From Blastomyces gilchristii SLH14081 (Eukaryota > Ascomycota > Eurotiomycetes > Onygenales > Ajellomycetaceae), in contig NW_003101681.1 of assembly GCF_000003855.2 (NCBI RefSeq), forward strand, positions 4,321,359 to 4,385,358: a DNA stretch of 64,000 nt, given 5' to 3'. This document shows, piece after piece, positions 60,535 through 64,000 of this stretch. How positions within the stretch are numbered: position 1 is the first letter of the stretch; every line of letters begins with the position of its first letter. The notes under the pieces are model-generated. The model saw only the letters and a program-made list of their open reading frames with translations, had not been told where the DNA came from and ran no database searches. A program made the translations under genes and the position numbers.

Positions 60535-61720
60535 AGTATAAGTAATACAGTGAGTTGATATTACTGCCTGTTTCAAAGAGCTTATAATAGAATCTATCAA
60601 TGAATTTCATAGTTAATCTGCTGAAGTTGATAAGAGTCAAAGAATATGACTTAATTTTAATCATTATTAACTGTTTCATGAAGATAATCAAATATATCTC
60701 TACTTATAAAAAGATTAAAGCCTCTGAATTGACTGATCTATTTTTAAATATTATTATTTATAATCACAGTGCTCTGAAATCATTGATAATAAATTAAGAA
60801 TTTCTCTTCATCAGTAAATACTGATCAGCTTTTTACTATTATCTTATAATAAAATGTCTTCTCAGTACTGTATTTCATCTGCAGACAGATGATCAGACTG
60901 AATATCAGAATCAGATACTAGAATAGTATCTTTAAGTATTCTATTTATATTATCAGAATGATTGACTTAAACATCTTCTAATTACTGAATTCATGTATAA
61001 TAATGTAAAGAATGTAATCTTAAAGATATCTTCTTTCTATACTTATTATAAATATAATTCTTTATTACTCAGTGACATTATGAATAACATTTCAAAGAGA
61101 GAAATAGATAGTCAGAATATTAAATAGATACAGAGAACAGAGTACTTCTCAGTATTAGAAGTAAAAGTAAGATTGAAACTTTTGAATAAAATTTATAAGA
61201 AGATAGTGAAAAGTATTCATTATACTCAGAAGCAGTAGATAAAATACTATAATTAAAAATATCTTTCAATAAAGTTCTTAATAGAGAATTAAGTACTACT
61301 TTCAGCAAAGAATATCAAGATAATAAGACTGTGTAAGAAGCTCAGTAAGTGATAACTAGAATCTTTCTCAGTAATAAGAGTGATAAGTAAGCAGATATAT
61401 AAGTTAAAATTACTTACAGAATTGAAATCAATTCATTCTATTTTTCATATTTTCTATTTAAAGCTCTATAAGTAATGTCTCAGAGTGAAGTCATCTTAGC
61501 TGAATGATATTGAGATTAAGAGTAATACTGAATATCTTATAAAGAAAATATTAAATAAGTGAATATATTATAATAAGCTTCAATATCTTATTAAATAAGA
61601 AGATTATTTATTATCAGAGAATTTATAAGAATCACTTAAGTATTTGAAAAATACTGAGAAAGAGATTATAAGCTATAAGATGACTAGTAGAGATTACTCT
61701 ATTATATATCAGAGATATTA
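60535..61720 (+). pseudogene. C2 integrase core and chromodomain remnant
   Basis: Resumes the integrase after the LINEs: the open piece at 60600-60797 (MNFIVNLLKLIRVKEYD) matches the core, FHLQTDDQTEYQNQ follows near 60880, and the chromodomain is at about 61545-61715. Colinear with C1 2540-3720. Confidence 0.82.
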
Positions 61721-63557
61721 AGTAAGAAATACTACTTAAGACTTCTCATTTTTTCTCAAAGAGTTTTTTTAGAGATAATCTTATAGTAGTAAATCAGTGT
61801 CTTATAAGCTCTGTAACACTCTTCTTCTATTTTCTCTTAAAGAGTTTTTTAAAAGTTTAATAAGATTATATAAGTATAAAATTTCTAAAGTAATTAGAGA
61901 AAAGAAATATTTAAAATTAATAAAAAGATTAATATTATTAATCTGTAGACTACTGCTATTCTAATAAGATCACAGTCTGTTGAAAAAAGTAAAAAGAGAA
62001 AATCTCAGAATCTACTTATTAATAATTATATTTTTATTAAACTTATTCTTCACTGTTAAAGTCTCTGATACTGATATCTTTATCTATTAAGAAGTTAGTA
62101 CTGTAGTACTGTAGAAAAGCATGCTGTAGAAGAGTATATATACTATAGAAGAGTATAAGAGATACTGAAATTATCAACTTATTAACTTATAAAATATCTC
62201 AGTTATCTGTTTCAACTGAAGTGAGATTCTCTTTAATCAGTGATTAATCTTTACAGTGCTTTTAATAGTAGTACTGACTAATCTCTTCTTAAGATCAGTT
62301 ATTCTGAGATATTTTTTTATCTTAAAGATTCACACTTTCATCTTCTTTTACAGATAAGTAAGAGAGATCTTCTCAGTCTTGACAGAATCTATTAATACTT
62401 AAAGCTTCAAGATTCTCACTCTGTACTACTTGAGCATCTGAGCTTCTTATCAGAGTTAATATAATATCTTCTTATAGAGTAGATAATACTTACAGAGAGA
62501 TAGAAGTTATTATTATAGATATAATAAAAATAATGAGAGTAAGAGAAGAAGCAGATATATAAGATCTCTCTTTTCTTCAGCTGCTTAATATAGTGTAGAT
62601 AAGTAATAATACTAATTAGAGACTGTATCAGAGCCTTCTTACAGAGAGAAGATAAAGAAATTATAGAACTCTGTGAATTCAACTCAGCAGTATCTTAAGC
62701 AAAGCTCAGACATACTATAAGAGAAGAACTATGAATTAAGTTTCTTAAAGTCACTGTCTCTGAAATCAAGCTCTTTTCAGATTTCTCTCTGAATGATTAC
62801 ACAGAGTTATACATTACTGTATTAACTGAGAGAGAGAACAGTGTTATAACAGTGATAGAGAGAGTAGAGAAAGAACTGAATATAGATAAACTAATTAGTA
62901 GAAGAAATAACATCTCACTATAAAATACAGTGACTATCACTACAGCTGTAAGAGAAGTAGAAGAAGAAGAAGAAGAAGATATAATAATAAGAGTAGTACT
63001 CTTACAGTTTATTAACACTGCTGTCTCTATCTTTAACTGAGCTTTCTTAACAGTCACAGAGACTGTAGCTGCATTATAAAGATATTTACTTACTAGAAAA
63101 TATCAGAATAAGTTCTTTATTATTCTTCAAGAATAATACTCTCATATACTCACTGTTATAATTAAGAGAAGAAAGAAAGAAAAATATATTATAAAAGAGA
63201 AGAATCTTTTTAAAAAATTCTATTACTACTATTAGCTTTATCTCTAAAATATATCACTTTTATAGAGAATTTTATATATAGAACAGAATATAATAAGAGA
63301 TCTGTAAGTTACTTATTAACTATATTTTTCACATCTTAAATTAATATATAAGAAACTTACTTATCACATATTTGATTTAAATAAAGATGAGAAAAGAAAG
63401 ATTTATATAATTAGTAGAAAAACTCATCTATTTTTTTATATTATATATAGTATATACACTGTCAATTAATTAACAACTATTACTATATAATAAAGATAAC
63501 TCTTAATTCAGTAATTTTAAGAGTATTAAAACTATACTCTTAAAGAGAAGAGTATTA
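61721..63557 (+). other. C2 region between chromodomain and 3' LTR
   Basis: Matches C1 3721-5528 and beyond, including the Glu-run at about 62955. The likely polypurine tract AAAGAGAAGAG lies immediately before 63558. No family recognised. Confidence 0.5.
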
Positions 63558-64000
63558 TTATATTCTCAGCTATATTAAGATCTCACTGTAATTTTATATA
63601 ACTTATTACTTTTATATAGATAATTTTATCTTATCTGAACTAGTTTTTAATTACTCTATAATATTATTTAAATATATCATAGAAAGATCTGATTAATAAA
63701 TATAAGAATCTCACTTCTATATAAGATTAGCAGATTACTCTTTCTTAACAGTAAGATACTGCTAAGATATCACTTCAGCTATTCTTACTTATAGAATAAG
63801 AGAAGAGTATCTGTTTATTATCTATATAGAATAGCTAGATACTGATTTCTTATTAAAGAAGTCAGTGATTCATTTTTCTTCTACTGAAATATATATAAGA
63901 GTTACTGTATTTCTCATACAATCTTCTTAGTATACTAAGTATCATATCTGTGATATTCTCACAATAACTCTGTAGTCTACAAGCTCACTATTCAAGCAAG
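63558..64000 (+). repeat. 3' LTR of chromovirus C2, cut by the window end
   Basis: Aligns to 47339 onward. From the 533-bp length it should end about 90 bp past the window. Its first 50 bases are fully mutated by C-to-T and G-to-A, unlike the same bases in the 5' LTR. Confidence 0.88.

Overview
The window looks like nuclear DNA of a filamentous ascomycete (Pezizomycotina). The genes have short GT-AG introns of 74-107 nt and typical fungal families: a short-chain dehydrogenase, a spindle-pole-like coiled-coil protein, a GH43 arabinanase and a family III CoA-transferase. They sit in one GC-balanced island at about 21.2-35.3 kb. On both sides lie AT-rich blocks of nested retrotransposons decayed by C-to-T and G-to-A changes, as repeat-induced point mutation (RIP) produces. 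The island/AT-block layout and the decaying arabinanase would suit an Onygenales-like genome, but that is inference only.

Left block (1-20593). A Ty3/Gypsy chromovirus 'C1' (+ strand) carries two copies of a tRNA-headed SINE-like element, at 1-270 and, inverted, at 1560-1935. C1 is split in its 3' region by chromovirus 'A1' (- strand, 5529-20029, TSD ATTAA). A1 is itself split by a younger full copy, 'A2' (9393-16637, TSD TCTTC). The 3' LTR of C1 is 20061-20593.

Gene island (20594-35326). In order: a degraded ORF at the edge of C1 (20631-21365, -); an SDR oxidoreductase with one intron (-); a divergent 801-aa coiled-coil gene (+); a frameshifted GH43 arabinanase pseudogene (-); a CaiB/BaiF CoA-transferase with one intron (+); a stretch with weak ORFs; a small RING-type ORF that changes frame (+); and a small hypothetical protein (+) next to the transposons. 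They do not form an obvious pathway.

Right block (35327-64000). A Ty1/Copia element with an initiator-Met half-tRNA-type primer site is interrupted by chromovirus 'A3' (37970-45214, TSD TAATA). It is interrupted again by chromovirus 'C2' from 47339. C2 holds a head-to-tail pair of non-LTR (LINE) elements: one full length (51628-59276) and one 5'-truncated (59277-60520), sharing one 14-bp TSD. The C2 3' LTR begins at 63558 and runs off the window.

The most interesting signal is the mutation spectrum. In the younger copies CpC, GpG and CpG are almost absent while CpA and TpG stay abundant, the reverse of classical CpA-targeting RIP. Direct copy-to-copy comparison shows TGG to TGA, CC to TC and CG to TG or CA. 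Only older copies also convert CpA/TpG to TpA. The second notable item is the SINE family, whose 3' end resembles that of the LINE in the same window.
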